A stretch of 8,458 bases of DNA from Sphingomonadaceae bacterium (lineage in GTDB: Bacteria; Pseudomonadota; Alphaproteobacteria; Sphingomonadales; Sphingomonadaceae), in assembly GCA_004282995.1 (NCBI GenBank), contig SHLU01000098.1:1-8458 (forward strand). Direction: 5' to 3'. The translations under genes were made by a program, and so were the position numbers. Below the pieces are notes generated by a model that made no database searches, was not told where the DNA came from, and worked only from the letters and a program-made list of their open reading frames with translations. Positions 1 through 6,152 of the stretch are shown here, piece after piece. How positions within the stretch are numbered: position 1 is the first letter of the stretch; each line of letters opens with the position of its first letter.

Positions 1-206
1 GGTAGGCCGTTGAGGAACAGGATGCGCTCCGCCAGCAGGTCGGCGTGCTTCATCTCGTCGATCGACTCGTGGCGTTCGTATTCGGCCAGCTTGTGGATGC
101 CCCAGTCAGCCAGCACCCGGTAGTGCAGCCAATACTGGTTGATCGCAGTGAGCTCGTTGGTGAGCGCCTTGTTGAGAAATTCGATGACCTTCTCGTCACC
201 CTTCAT
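1..206 (-). CDS. bfr: Bacterioferritin, N-terminal part (runs off the left edge)
   Basis: Haem-containing 24-subunit iron-storage protein of the cytoplasm; it oxidises Fe(II) at a di-iron centre and stores the mineral in the shell. Only the first 68 complete codons are present. They read as a textbook bacterioferritin: opening MKGDEKVIEFLNKAL, then NELTAINQYWLHYR and HESIDEMKHAD. By alignment from memory with E. coli Bfr, the ferroxidase ligands Glu18, Glu51 and His54 and the haem ligand Met52 are all present, so this is the haem-binding Bfr type, not a Dps or plain ferritin. The remaining ligands, in the second half of the four-helix bundle, lie outside the window. The ATG at 206 is preceded by AGGGAG (220-215), 8 bases upstream. 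A terminator separates it from bfd, so it should have its own promoter, though I see no convincing -35/-10 pair. The partner gene bfd next door supports the call. Confidence 0.96.
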   Translation of the reverse strand, partial: MKGDEKVIEFLNKALTNELTAINQYWLHYRVLADWGIHKLAEYERHESIDEMKHADLLAERILFLNGL

Positions 207-219
207 GGCCGTCGCTCCC

Positions 220-274
220 TCGCTTGCGGATACACGACGACACCTATGCCCTGCTGGGCCGAACAGGCAAGCGA
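220..274 (-). repeat. Inverted 8-mer in the bfr leader, overlapping the bfr ribosome binding site
   Basis: On the minus strand TCGCTTGC (274-267) is followed by its exact complement GCAAGCGA (227-220), with 39 bases between. The second arm runs straight into the bfr Shine-Dalgarno AGGGAG (220-215). A further copy of TCGCTTGC lies at 315-308, upstream of the bfd terminator. If transcribed, the arms could pair and close the region next to the ribosome binding site. The repeats are seen directly; any regulatory role is inference, and in a GC-rich leader short complementary words can occur by chance. Confidence 0.4.
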
Positions 275-281
275 AGAATGC

Positions 282-307
282 AAAAAAATGGCGGAATTCC
301 GCCATTT
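282..307 (-). terminator. Intrinsic terminator after bfd
   Basis: On the minus strand a perfect 9-bp stem, AAATGGCGG and CCGCCATTT with loop AATT (307-286), is followed directly by more T residues, giving an uninterrupted run of seven T (288-282). This is a classic Rho-independent terminator starting 30 bases after the bfd stop codon. It isolates bfd from bfr. On the plus strand the hairpin lacks a U tract (it is followed by TTTGCAAGCG), so it should work in one direction only. Confidence 0.88.
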
Positions 308-337
308 GCAAGCGATTATCAGTAGCGGTGCGTAGAG

Positions 338-526
338 CTAGGCTGCGACCTTCTTGCAGGTCAGCTCACGTTCCTCGAACAGGATGCCATCAGCATCGCA
401 CAGACAGTGGCCGCAATTGGGAACCTTGCCCAGCGCCGCATATGCCTCCTCCGCATCGCCGCTGGTCCGGTGCGCGACCGCGCGCAGTTCGGCCTCCCGG
501 ATGGCATTGCAAATGCAGACATACAT
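338..526 (-). CDS. bfd: Bacterioferritin-associated ferredoxin (BFD-like [2Fe-2S] protein)
   Basis: Small [2Fe-2S] ferredoxin that binds bacterioferritin and passes electrons to its haem so that stored Fe(III) is reduced and released under iron starvation. The 62-residue product opens MYVCICNAI and carries the Bfd cysteine pattern Cys4, Cys6, Cys38, Cys41 (C-x-C and C-G-H-C). These are the same positions as in E. coli Bfd, and the length is close to the usual 64. Two extra cysteines (43 and 57) are present. The ATG at 526 is chosen because the ferredoxin homology starts exactly there and AGGAGA (541-536) lies 9 bases upstream; the longer reading from 589 would cross the promoter. A Fur-type double operator sits in its promoter and a terminator follows it, so it looks like a single-gene, iron-repressed unit. 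Having bfr directly downstream supports the pairing. Confidence 0.95.
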   Translation of the reverse strand: MYVCICNAIREAELRAVAHRTSGDAEEAYAALGKVPNCGHCLCDADGILFEERELTCKKVAA

Positions 527-540
527 GTGTGCGGTTCTCC

Positions 541-555
541 TGCGAGTGATTCGCA
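541..555. promoter_or_regulatory. Fur-type operator 2 (bfd start-site proximal)
   Basis: TGCGAGT-G-ATTCGCA reads as a 7-1-7 inverted repeat with one mismatch between the arms. It has the architecture of the classical Fur box (TGATAAT-N-ATTATCA) in a GC-richer form. It covers the expected transcription start of bfd and touches the first base of its Shine-Dalgarno sequence, a position fit for repression. It repeats the half-sites of the box at 568-582, 27 bases away. Another Fur-superfamily regulator (Mur, Irr) could be the binder instead. Confidence 0.72.
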
Positions 556-561
556 AGAGCG

Positions 562-589
562 AGCATATGCGAATTATTCGCAATAGCAA
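562..589 (-). promoter_or_regulatory. bfd promoter (-35 TTGCTA, -10 TATGCT)
   Basis: On the minus strand TTGCTA (589-584) and TATGCT (567-562) are 16 bases apart, a good housekeeping-sigma promoter for this GC content. The predicted start falls near 555, giving a leader of about 30 bases before the bfd ATG. The -35 lies just upstream of the end of the DUF418 gene, which explains why no separate terminator is seen there. Confidence 0.6.
568..582. promoter_or_regulatory. Fur-type operator 1 (perfect palindrome in the promoter spacer)
   Basis: TGCGAAT-T-ATTCGCA is a perfect 7-1-7 inverted repeat lying exactly between the -35 and -10 of the bfd promoter. With metal-loaded Fur bound, polymerase access would be blocked, so bfd would be made when iron is scarce, matching its role in mobilising iron from bacterioferritin. 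The palindrome and its placement are seen directly; assignment to Fur rests on the known 7-1-7 architecture and the gene's function. Confidence 0.8.
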
Positions 590-592
590 GAG

Positions 593-1873
593 CTACCGAC
601 GCAGCGGGAAAATCCTGCCATAGGTCAGGCACCGCCACAGCCATTCCAGCGGGCCGTAGCGAAACCGCTCGAGCCAGGGTTTCGACCAGGCCAGCATCAG
701 CGCCCAGGTAACCAGCATCACGCCATAGAGCTCGGTCCGGCCCAGTTGGCCGAACAGGCCCAGTCCCCAACCATGGAAGACCAGCATCATCACGATCGAA
801 GTACCCAGGTAATTGGTGAAGGCCGCGCGCCCGGCATAACTGATCCGCTGGCCGAGCCAACCGGTCGCCCGCGGCGCCCACAGGGCGAGCAAGGCGATGA
901 GGCCCATGATCATCGCGAGCCGGGGCACATAGCTGAACCCGACCATCGCCGCCTGCGTGCCATAATAGGTGAAGCCCTCGTCGCGCACCCACAGGGCGAT
1001 CAGAAGGCTGCACAAGCCGCCCGCGATCAGGCCGATCCAACCCCATCGTCGCATCCTGCCCGAATCCATGCCGCCGCTGAACAATCCCATCCGGTAGATC
1101 GCCATGCCCACCAGCATCAAAGGCAGGGTCTCGAACAGCCACAGGATGATGAAGAAGCCAAGATCGCCGGCATGTTCGCCAAACATATGAGAGACATAGG
1201 CGCCGTAGTCGCCGCTCGAAATGAGCTCTGTCTGGAGTTCGCCGTCCGCGAGCGATTCCCTCTTGCCGGCTTCGAGCTCGGTCCGCATTTCGGCAAGCGC
1301 TTGGCCCTTGTCGCCGGCGGGTGTGTCGGCGGCGAGATGCATCATCGTCATCATCCCGCCCCACAGCACCGCCCCGGCTGCATAGCCGAGCAGGCCGAGA
1401 CGCAGTTGCCACTTGGCGCTCATTCGCAGCAGCAGCAGCGCGAGCAGGCCGCACATGGCATAGGAGAACAGGATGTCGCCGCGCCAGATCAGAAAATAGT
1501 GGACCAGCCCGAAAAGGCCGAGCCAGGCCAGCCGCCGCGCCTGCAGCCAGCGCGTGCTGCCGCGCGCCCAGGCCTTTTCCATGAACAGCGCCATGCCGGC
1601 CCCGAACAGCAGGGTGAACAGGCCGCGCATCTTGTTGTCGATGATCACGAACTGCGCGACCCACATCCAGTCCTCGGCCGGAGAGTGGCCCGTCGTAAAG
1701 GCGGCGGGGTACATATAGGCTGCAAAGGGCTGGCCAAAGGCGACGATGTTAGCCGCCAGGATGCCCAGGACCGCAAATCCGCGGATAAAATCCAGGCTCG
1801 CCAGCCGCTTGCCATTCGTTGCCGAAACCGGAACTACCAAGCCTTCCGTATCAGGTGTCGCTGCGCTCGCCAT
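593..1873 (-). CDS. DUF418 domain-containing membrane protein
   Basis: Predicted polytopic inner-membrane protein of 426 residues, the YeiB-like DUF418 family; its biochemical function is not established. The family's opening signature is present at residues 23-43 (RLASLDFIRGFAVLGILAANI minus its last residue is conserved), followed by several hydrophobic segments, a KMRGLFTLLFGAGMALF stretch, and the closing family motif YGPLEWLWRCLTYG near 406-419. A charged, non-membrane segment rich in Glu and Lys lies in the middle (about 180-220). I place the start at the ATG at 1873 because GGGAGGGGGA lies just upstream and the preceding 18 codons look like non-coding leader. The gene is followed almost at once by the bfd promoter. 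Nothing ties it functionally to iron storage; the adjacency may be incidental. Family call is firm, role unknown. Confidence 0.9.
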   Translation of the reverse strand: MASAATPDTEGLVVPVSATNGKRLASLDFIRGFAVLGILAANIVAFGQPFAAYMYPAAFTTGHSPAEDWMWVAQFVIIDNKMRGLFTLLFGAGMALFMEKAWARGSTRWLQARRLAWLGLFGLVHYFLIWRGDILFSYAMCGLLALLLLRMSAKWQLRLGLLGYAAGAVLWGGMMTMMHLAADTPAGDKGQALAEMRTELEAGKRESLADGELQTELISSGDYGAYVSHMFGEHAGDLGFFIILWLFETLPLMLVGMAIYRMGLFSGGMDSGRMRRWGWIGLIAGGLCSLLIALWVRDEGFTYYGTQAAMVGFSYVPRLAMIMGLIALLALWAPRATGWLGQRISYAGRAAFTNYLGTSIVMMLVFHGWGLGLFGQLGRTELYGVMLVTWALMLAWSKPWLERFRYGPLEWLWRCLTYGRIFPLRR

Positions 1874-1980
1874 GGGTCCCCCTCCCCTGTCTGCGGGCAG
1901 ACCTATCACGCACCGGCGACGCGCCAAAGCGCGTTAAACAAGTATATCGAAGGTAGCTGCGACGGAAAACGGCGCGTAAG
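1874..1980. other. Intergenic spacer between the Sel1/SPOR gene and the DUF418 gene
   Basis: The 107 bases hold the DUF418 ribosome binding site and a small hairpin at 1919-1934 (ACGCGC and GCGCGT around a 4-base loop). The hairpin has no T-tract on either strand, so it is not a convincing intrinsic terminator. I see no clear promoter for the DUF418 gene; read-through from the upstream SPOR gene remains possible. Confidence 0.35.
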
Positions 1981-3171
1981 TTAGCGGGTGACGAGGCAGT
2001 CCTGTCCGCCCTGTTTCAGCGCGTTGCAGGCATCCTGCGCCGCCTTGCGGCTGGCAAAGCCCCCAGCCTGCAGCTTTGTCAGGCGACCAGCGGGAACCAG
2101 CAGTTTGCTTGCCCCGGCGAGTTCGCTTCGTTGCGCGAGCAGGCTCCAGAGCGTTTCGGCATTGGCCGGTACGGAGAACGCTCCGAGCTGCACCTTCCAT
2201 GGGCCCGCAGCACGCACCGCGGGCTCAACCGCCACGACTGGTGCAGAGGCGCTGGAAGCAGGAGCGGGTGACGGTTGTGTTGCCGGACTGGGCTTTGGCC
2301 TGACCGGAGTGGTGGCAACCTCGGGAGTGATCGTTCGCGCGGCAAATGATGCACCGGCATCGGCCGGGCTTTGTGTCCCCGTAACGCGGGTGGCCTCGGA
2401 AATGGCGGCCTGTGCGGCTGCGATCGAGGGACCGACAGTGGTCTCGGGAATAGGTTGAGGAATGCGGGCAGCCGGAGGCGGCGGCATCCGCGCCGCCGAG
2501 CGAACGGGCGTGGCAGGCCGGGACGGAGCCTCGACAATCGCTGGCGCCGGAGCGCCGGCGCCAAGATCTGCCGCTGCAAACTGGCTGGCCCTGCGGGCGT
2601 CCGCCTCGGCCTTTATGGTGGCGGCGAGGGGCTGCGCTTTCTGGCGCTGCTCGAGCGAGATATAATCGTCCATCTGGCGGATCGCAGGCCCGGCCTGCGG
2701 CAAGCTGGCGGTATTGGCGAGCGTCATGAGTGCATACGCACGGACCCAGTCCTTCTCGACCAGGTCGCCGTTGAAATGCGCGATGCCGAGCAGATATTGC
2801 GCACGCGGATCTCCGCGATCAGCTGCGGCGGTGACATAGGGCATGGCTTCTTCGCGCCGTCCGCCCTGGAACATCAGCAGCCCGAGATTGTCAGCCGCCT
2901 TGAGATGGCCCTTGGCAGCTGCCTTGGCATAGAAGACCTCGGCCTGCTTGGCGTTCTGTTCTACCCCCCGCCCCAAGCGATAGGCCTGGGCCATATTGAA
3001 CAACGCGTCGGGATCGCCCTTGGCTGCCGGCTCGCGCCATTCGCGGACAGCCGAGGCGTAGTCCCCGGCGCTCCACGCATCGACCCCAGCCTTGACGTCT
3101 GCCAAAGCAACGCTCGGCGTGGCCAGCATTGCTGCCGCCATCAATCCTCTTAATGCTCGCGCAATAGCCAT
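1981..3171 (-). CDS. Exported Sel1-repeat protein with C-terminal SPOR domain
   Basis: Predicted periplasmic protein of 396 residues. Residues 1-24 form a Sec signal peptide (basic start, hydrophobic core, cut after SVALA). Residues about 53-160 hold Sel1/TPR-like repeats, seen in ALFNMAQAYRLGRGV, AADNLGLLMFQGG and AQYLLGIAHFNGD. A long Pro/Ala-rich linker (about 205-320) leads to a SPOR domain at 323-396 (opening GPWKVQLGAF, later LQAGGFASRKAAQ). SPOR domains bind glycan strands lacking stem peptides and typically bring proteins to the division septum. Cys382 and Cys392 (C-x9-C) could form a disulphide. I chose the ATG at 3171 because the signal peptide starts there; a TTG at 3201 would add ten hydrophilic residues. 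The gene is divergent from the parA-like operon, whose last gene also encodes a SPOR protein, so the two probably belong to one process. Function beyond septal localisation is inferred. Confidence 0.88.
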   Translation of the reverse strand: MAIARALRGLMAAAMLATPSVALADVKAGVDAWSAGDYASAVREWREPAAKGDPDALFNMAQAYRLGRGVEQNAKQAEVFYAKAAAKGHLKAADNLGLLMFQGGRREEAMPYVTAAADRGDPRAQYLLGIAHFNGDLVEKDWVRAYALMTLANTASLPQAGPAIRQMDDYISLEQRQKAQPLAATIKAEADARRASQFAAADLGAGAPAPAIVEAPSRPATPVRSAARMPPPPAARIPQPIPETTVGPSIAAAQAAISEATRVTGTQSPADAGASFAARTITPEVATTPVRPKPSPATQPSPAPASSASAPVVAVEPAVRAAGPWKVQLGAFSVPANAETLWSLLAQRSELAGASKLLVPAGRLTKLQAGGFASRKAAQDACNALKQGGQDCLVTR

Positions 3172-3410
3172 CGTGCCTTGTGTCCCCTCTTGACGAGCCA
3201 ACCCCGTGCGCCGGTGGAATAGCCTGACATAGTAAATAGCCCGTTAGCAAAAGATTTCTCCCGGACCCGGAGCAAGCCCGACCCACAGGATCAATTTCCG
3301 GCCCCGACCGACTGCAACCGTTAACCCAAAATTAGGGGTATCCTGCGATCCCAGCATTCGAAAGCCCGCGAAAGGCGTGGGTCATCGAAGCAATTCAGGG
3401 GGACCGACCT
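3172..3410. promoter_or_regulatory. Divergent promoter region between the Sel1/SPOR gene and the parA-like operon
   Basis: This 239-base region must hold the promoters for both divergent units. I see AGGGGGA (3397-3403) as the ribosome binding site of the GTG-started parA-like gene, and a CtrA-like box at 3321-3335. A TATCCT at 3339-3344 could be a plus-strand -10, but no matching -35 is evident. The heptamer AATAGCC occurs twice (3218-3224 and 3235-3241). No ORF here has coding character. Confidence 0.55.
3321..3335. promoter_or_regulatory. CtrA-like binding site (TTAA-N7-TTAG)
   Basis: TTAA (3321-3324) and TTAG (3332-3335) are separated by seven bases, matching the CtrA consensus TTAA-N7-TTAA at seven of eight positions. 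CtrA is the cell-cycle response regulator of alphaproteobacteria. The site lies 76 bases before the parA-like start and 150 before the divergent SPOR start, so it could control either. One near-match of this AT-rich word in a GC-rich intergenic region is suggestive, not proof. Confidence 0.4.
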
Positions 3411-4127
3411 GTGCGAGTATTGGCACTGGCTTCGCAAAAAGGCGGATCGGGCAAAACAACGCTTTCGGGGCATCTGGCCGTCCAGGCGCAGCGCGCAGGC
3501 GCTGGCCCGGTGGTATTGATCGACATCGATCCGCAAGGATCACTGGCCGATTGGTGGAACGAACGCGAGGCAGAATATCCCGCCTTTGCGCAGACTACCG
3601 TGGCGCGTCTCGCCAACGACCTGCAGATTCTGCGTCAGCAGGGTTTTAAGCTGGCCGTTATCGACACGCCGCCAGCGATCACCATGGCAATCCAGTCTGT
3701 TATCGGGGTGGCTGAACTCATTGTAGTTCCAACTCGTCCCAGCCCGCACGACCTGCGGGCAGTGGGTGCTACGGTTGACCTGTGCGAACGTGCGGGCAAG
3801 CCGCTGGTGTTTGTCGTCAACGCGGCAACACCCAAAGCCAAAATTACCAGCGAAGCTGCAGTTGCGCTGTCGCAACATGGCACCGTCGCCCCCATCACTC
3901 TTCATCACCGGACTGATTTCGCCGCCTCGATGATCGACGGCCGCACGGTGATGGAAGTTGACCCCGACAGCCGCAGTGCTGCCGAGGTGACTGCGCTGTG
4001 GGGCTATATCGCCGACCGGCTCGAAAAGAATTTCCGCCGCACCGTGTTTGCTGCTCCGAATTCAGTTTCTCAGCTGCCTGGTGCTGGACGTCCGCAAGGC
4101 GGCTTCGGCCGCCGGGTCGCGCAATAA
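3411..4127 (+). CDS. ParA/MinD-family ATPase (orphan ParA)
   Basis: Cytoplasmic deviant-Walker ATPase of 238 residues. Family members bind DNA or membrane as ATP dimers and form gradients that segregate or space cargo. The deviant Walker A KGGSGKTT is at residues 10-17 with the signature lysine (Lys10) and Lys15; Walker A' is at 36-41 (LIDIDP); Walker B is LAVID at 81-85 followed by TPP. The C-terminal half carries RTDFAASMIDGRTVMEV and SRSAAEVTALW, typical of short ParA proteins lacking the N-terminal helix-turn-helix of plasmid ParA. No parB with a CTP-binding domain follows and no parS-like repeats are seen, so this is not the chromosome partition locus. The GTG at 3411 is supported by AGGGGGA seven bases upstream and by the homology starting there. 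It heads an apparent operon; the next gene starts 22 bases after its stop. The cargo is unknown; the neighbour at 4150 is the likely partner. Confidence 0.93.
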   Translation: MRVLALASQKGGSGKTTLSGHLAVQAQRAGAGPVVLIDIDPQGSLADWWNEREAEYPAFAQTTVARLANDLQILRQQGFKLAVIDTPPAITMAIQSVIGVAELIVVPTRPSPHDLRAVGATVDLCERAGKPLVFVVNAATPKAKITSEAAVALSQHGTVAPITLHHRTDFAASMIDGRTVMEVDPDSRSAAEVTALWGYIADRLEKNFRRTVFAAPNSVSQLPGAGRPQGGFGRRVAQ

Positions 4128-4149
4128 GCTAGAGGGCCTGGGCCGGACC

Positions 4150-4716
4150 ATGAACGAATCTTCCTTCGCCTCTCTCAACCCGGCACTGCTCGCCCGCAAG
4201 GGCGGCGCCCGTCCGGCCATGCGGCCGCAGCTTGCGCCGCTCGACCAGACCGGCCCCAATGTCGCATCCAACCTCGAAGACCTTGGCTGGAACGATATGG
4301 GTGAGGAACATGCGCTGGCGCATGGCAGCAGCGAGGATTGCGTCGCGCAGGTCCTGCATCTGACGCCAGAACCCTGCAACGAAAAGGCCGAGGCCGAAAC
4401 CCGCGCGCATGACAAGGCCGCGCAGGATGTGCTCAACACGTCGAACTCCGGCGGCGTCCGTCGCCAGCAGGAAGACCTGGCCGAACGCATCAGCAAGGCC
4501 GTCCCGGCCCGGAAGGTCACGCGGCGTTCCGCACTGTCGAGGGGCAAACGCGCCGCTTTCACACTGCGTCTCGACGAGGAACGTCATCTCAAACTGCGCC
4601 TGCTCAGCACCGTCAGGGGCCGCAGCGCGCAACAAATCGTAACCGAAGCTCTCGATGCCATGCTGCAGGGCATGGACGACATCGAATCGCTCGCCGCGCA
4701 AGTCAATCGGCGCTGA
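4150..4716 (+). CDS. Hypothetical protein with basic N-terminal peptide and C-terminal ribbon-helix-helix-like domain
   Basis: A 188-residue protein I cannot assign to a named family. Three parts are visible. Residues 1-27 are a basic, Pro/Ala-rich peptide with the core LLARKGGARPAMRPQ. Residues about 28-130 are polar and acidic, probably disordered. Residues 133-175 look like a ribbon-helix-helix fold: a short strand AFTLRLD, a helix over EERHLKLRLLSTV, the turn RGRSAQQ, and a helix IVTEALDAML. The ATG at 4150 is 22 bases after the parA-like gene and 26 bases before the TPR/SPOR gene, so co-expression is likely; its Shine-Dalgarno (AGAGGG, 4131-4136) is rather far away at 13 bases. By analogy with ParB, TlpT and McdB, whose basic N-terminal peptides stimulate their ParA, I infer this is the ParA partner, with the C-terminal domain binding DNA or dimerising. 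It could instead be an autoregulator of the operon. Confidence 0.85.
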   Translation: MNESSFASLNPALLARKGGARPAMRPQLAPLDQTGPNVASNLEDLGWNDMGEEHALAHGSSEDCVAQVLHLTPEPCNEKAEAETRAHDKAAQDVLNTSNSGGVRRQQEDLAERISKAVPARKVTRRSALSRGKRAAFTLRLDEERHLKLRLLSTVRGRSAQQIVTEALDAMLQGMDDIESLAAQVNRR

Positions 4717-4742
4717 AGATCATACCGCAAGGGGATAGTATC

Positions 4743-6119
4743 ATGGCCCGCATCAATCGTTCCGCCGCACTGGCACTGACAAGTGCCCTTGGGCTCGTCA
4801 CCCTCGCCGGGTGCAGCGCCCAGGGCGCACCGCGCGCTGACGTGTCGGCCAGCAATGCCCAGACCGCACTCGCTCGCGGGGATACCGACAAGGCGGTTGC
4901 CAGCGCCGAAGCTGCTGTGCTCGCAGAGCCGCGTCATGCCGGCTATCGCGCCATGCTGGGCGCCGCCTATCTCGAGGCAGGACGTTTCGATTCTGCCGCC
5001 ACCAGCTTTGATGATGCCATGAAACTGGGCGACCAGTCGGCGCGTACCGCGCTCGGCTACGCCCTGGCCTCGATTGCCAAGGGCGACAGCCCCGCAGCAC
5101 TCGCCGTCCTCGACGACTGGCGCGGTGAAATCCCTGCTGCCGACATGGGCCTCGCCCTGTCACTTGCAGGCGAACCCGAGCGTGGTGTCCACGTACTCGG
5201 CAACGCTTTGCGGGCTGGCGAAAACACTGCCAAGGTTCGTCAGAACCTCGCCTATTCCTATGCCTTGCAGGGCAATTGGCGCGCTGCTCGCCTGATGGCA
5301 GCCGAAGACGTGCCGCCGGCTGAACTCGACAAGCGCATTGCCGAATGGGCCCGGATGGCCAAGCCGGAAGATTATCAGAAGCGCGTTGCCGGTCTGCTCG
5401 ATGTTCCGATCAGCGCCGATGCCGGCCAGCCAGCGCAACTGGCGCTCAATACGGCTCCCGCAGCGCAGCAATTCGCGGCACAGGCAGCGGCCACGACTTC
5501 ACCTTACGCCCAGGGCGGTGAACTGCCGGCTTCGGGTTTTGTCGCGATGGCACCGACCCCGCGCGCTTTGGAGCCGCTTGAAGACGTACCGGTGGGCGCC
5601 GTTCCGGTCGAACCGGTCCCGCAGGTCGCCGTGGTGGCGCCTGCACTGCGCTCGCCCGACAGCTTCAAGGCGGCATTCGACACTGAAGCACCGGCGGGTG
5701 GTTCTGTTGCCGAGATAGCTTCCAACGCACTCAAGTTCGTGTCCAGCCCCGTTGTCCAGAGCGCACCGACCCGCGCGGGCGTTCCGCCACGTGCGACACA
5801 GGCGCAGGCTCCTGCAGCGAGCCCCGCAGGATCCCAGCTGGTTCAGCTTGGCAGCTTCAGCTCCGAAGCAGGCGCGCGCCGGGCATGGGGTATCTATACC
5901 CAGCGCTTCCCTGAACTGAGCGACTATGAAATGGTGATCACGCAGGCCAAGGTTCGCGGCAAGACCTACTTCCGCGTATCGGCCGGCGGCTTCCAGATCG
6001 CTTCGGCAAAGAGCATGTGCGGCAAGGTCAAGGCGCGCGGCCAAGGCTGCATCGCATGGGCCGATGGCAAGCCACTGCCTGGAGCGGTGGACAAGGGATA
6101 CCGCCTGGCACGCCGTTGA
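4743..6119 (+). CDS. TPR lipoprotein with C-terminal SPOR domain
   Basis: Predicted lipoprotein of 458 residues. A lipoprotein signal peptide ends in the lipobox LAGC with Cys24 as the acylated residue; what follows (SAQGAP) lacks an Asp at +2, consistent with outer-membrane sorting. Residues about 37-220 are TPR-like helical repeats (NAQTALARGDTDKAVASAEA, GYRAMLGAAYLEAGRFDSA, VRQNLAYSYALQGNWRAA), resembling the TadD-type TPR proteins. A Pro/Ala/Val-rich linker (about 225-360) leads to a SPOR domain at 364-440 (SQLVQLGSFS, then TYFRVSAGGF), with Cys426 and Cys436 in the same C-x9-C spacing as the divergent SPOR protein. The ATG at 4743 has AAGGGGA seven bases upstream. It is the last gene of the parA-like operon, with a strong terminator behind it. 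I infer an envelope-anchored protein recruited to the division site; a scaffold role linking the ParA system to the wall is speculative. Confidence 0.9.
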   Translation: MARINRSAALALTSALGLVTLAGCSAQGAPRADVSASNAQTALARGDTDKAVASAEAAVLAEPRHAGYRAMLGAAYLEAGRFDSAATSFDDAMKLGDQSARTALGYALASIAKGDSPAALAVLDDWRGEIPAADMGLALSLAGEPERGVHVLGNALRAGENTAKVRQNLAYSYALQGNWRAARLMAAEDVPPAELDKRIAEWARMAKPEDYQKRVAGLLDVPISADAGQPAQLALNTAPAAQQFAAQAAATTSPYAQGGELPASGFVAMAPTPRALEPLEDVPVGAVPVEPVPQVAVVAPALRSPDSFKAAFDTEAPAGGSVAEIASNALKFVSSPVVQSAPTRAGVPPRATQAQAPAASPAGSQLVQLGSFSSEAGARRAWGIYTQRFPELSDYEMVITQAKVRGKTYFRVSAGGFQIASAKSMCGKVKARGQGCIAWADGKPLPGAVDKGYRLARR

Positions 6120-6152
6120 TGGGTTCCAGACTCCAGCCTGTATCACACAGAT

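Noticed and set aside
338..589. Longer Bfd reading starting at 589 (83 residues)
   Set aside because: The extra 21 residues would be encoded by the promoter and Fur boxes, and Bfd homology and a good ribosome binding site both point to the ATG at 526.
390..1664. Long minus-strand open frame (424 codons) overlapping DUF418 and bfd
   Set aside because: It is an alternative frame of the DUF418 gene, Arg/Ala/Gly-rich, and runs through the bfd promoter and gene; the DUF418 and Bfd frames carry the real motifs.
1919..1934. Hairpin ACGCGC/GCGCGT as a terminator after the Sel1/SPOR gene
   Set aside because: No T-tract follows on either strand and the stem is only 6 bp.
746..1984. Long plus-strand open frame (412 codons) opposite the DUF418 gene
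   Set aside because: It is rich in His, Gln, Arg and Pro with no recognisable fold, and it is the antisense of a clearly recognised DUF418 membrane protein. High GC content leaves such antisense frames open.
2371..3153. Plus-strand open frame (260 codons) opposite the Sel1/SPOR gene
   Set aside because: Low-complexity Gly/Arg-rich antisense product; the opposite strand has a signal peptide, Sel1 repeats and a SPOR domain.
3218..3241. Direct repeat of AATAGCC, 17 bases apart, as an operator
   Set aside because: Only 7 bases long, two copies, no known factor matches; could be chance.
3411..4716. Reading the ParA-like gene and its neighbour as a canonical chromosomal parAB locus
   Set aside because: The second gene lacks the ParB/Srx CTPase motifs and a helix-turn-helix, and no parS-like palindromes are seen nearby.
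3411..6119. Part of a Tad/Flp pilus locus (TadZ plus TadD)
   Set aside because: The TPR protein does resemble TadD, but no tadA, cpaB/C, tadB/C or pilin gene is adjacent and the ATPase lacks the N-terminal receiver-like domain of TadZ/CpaE.
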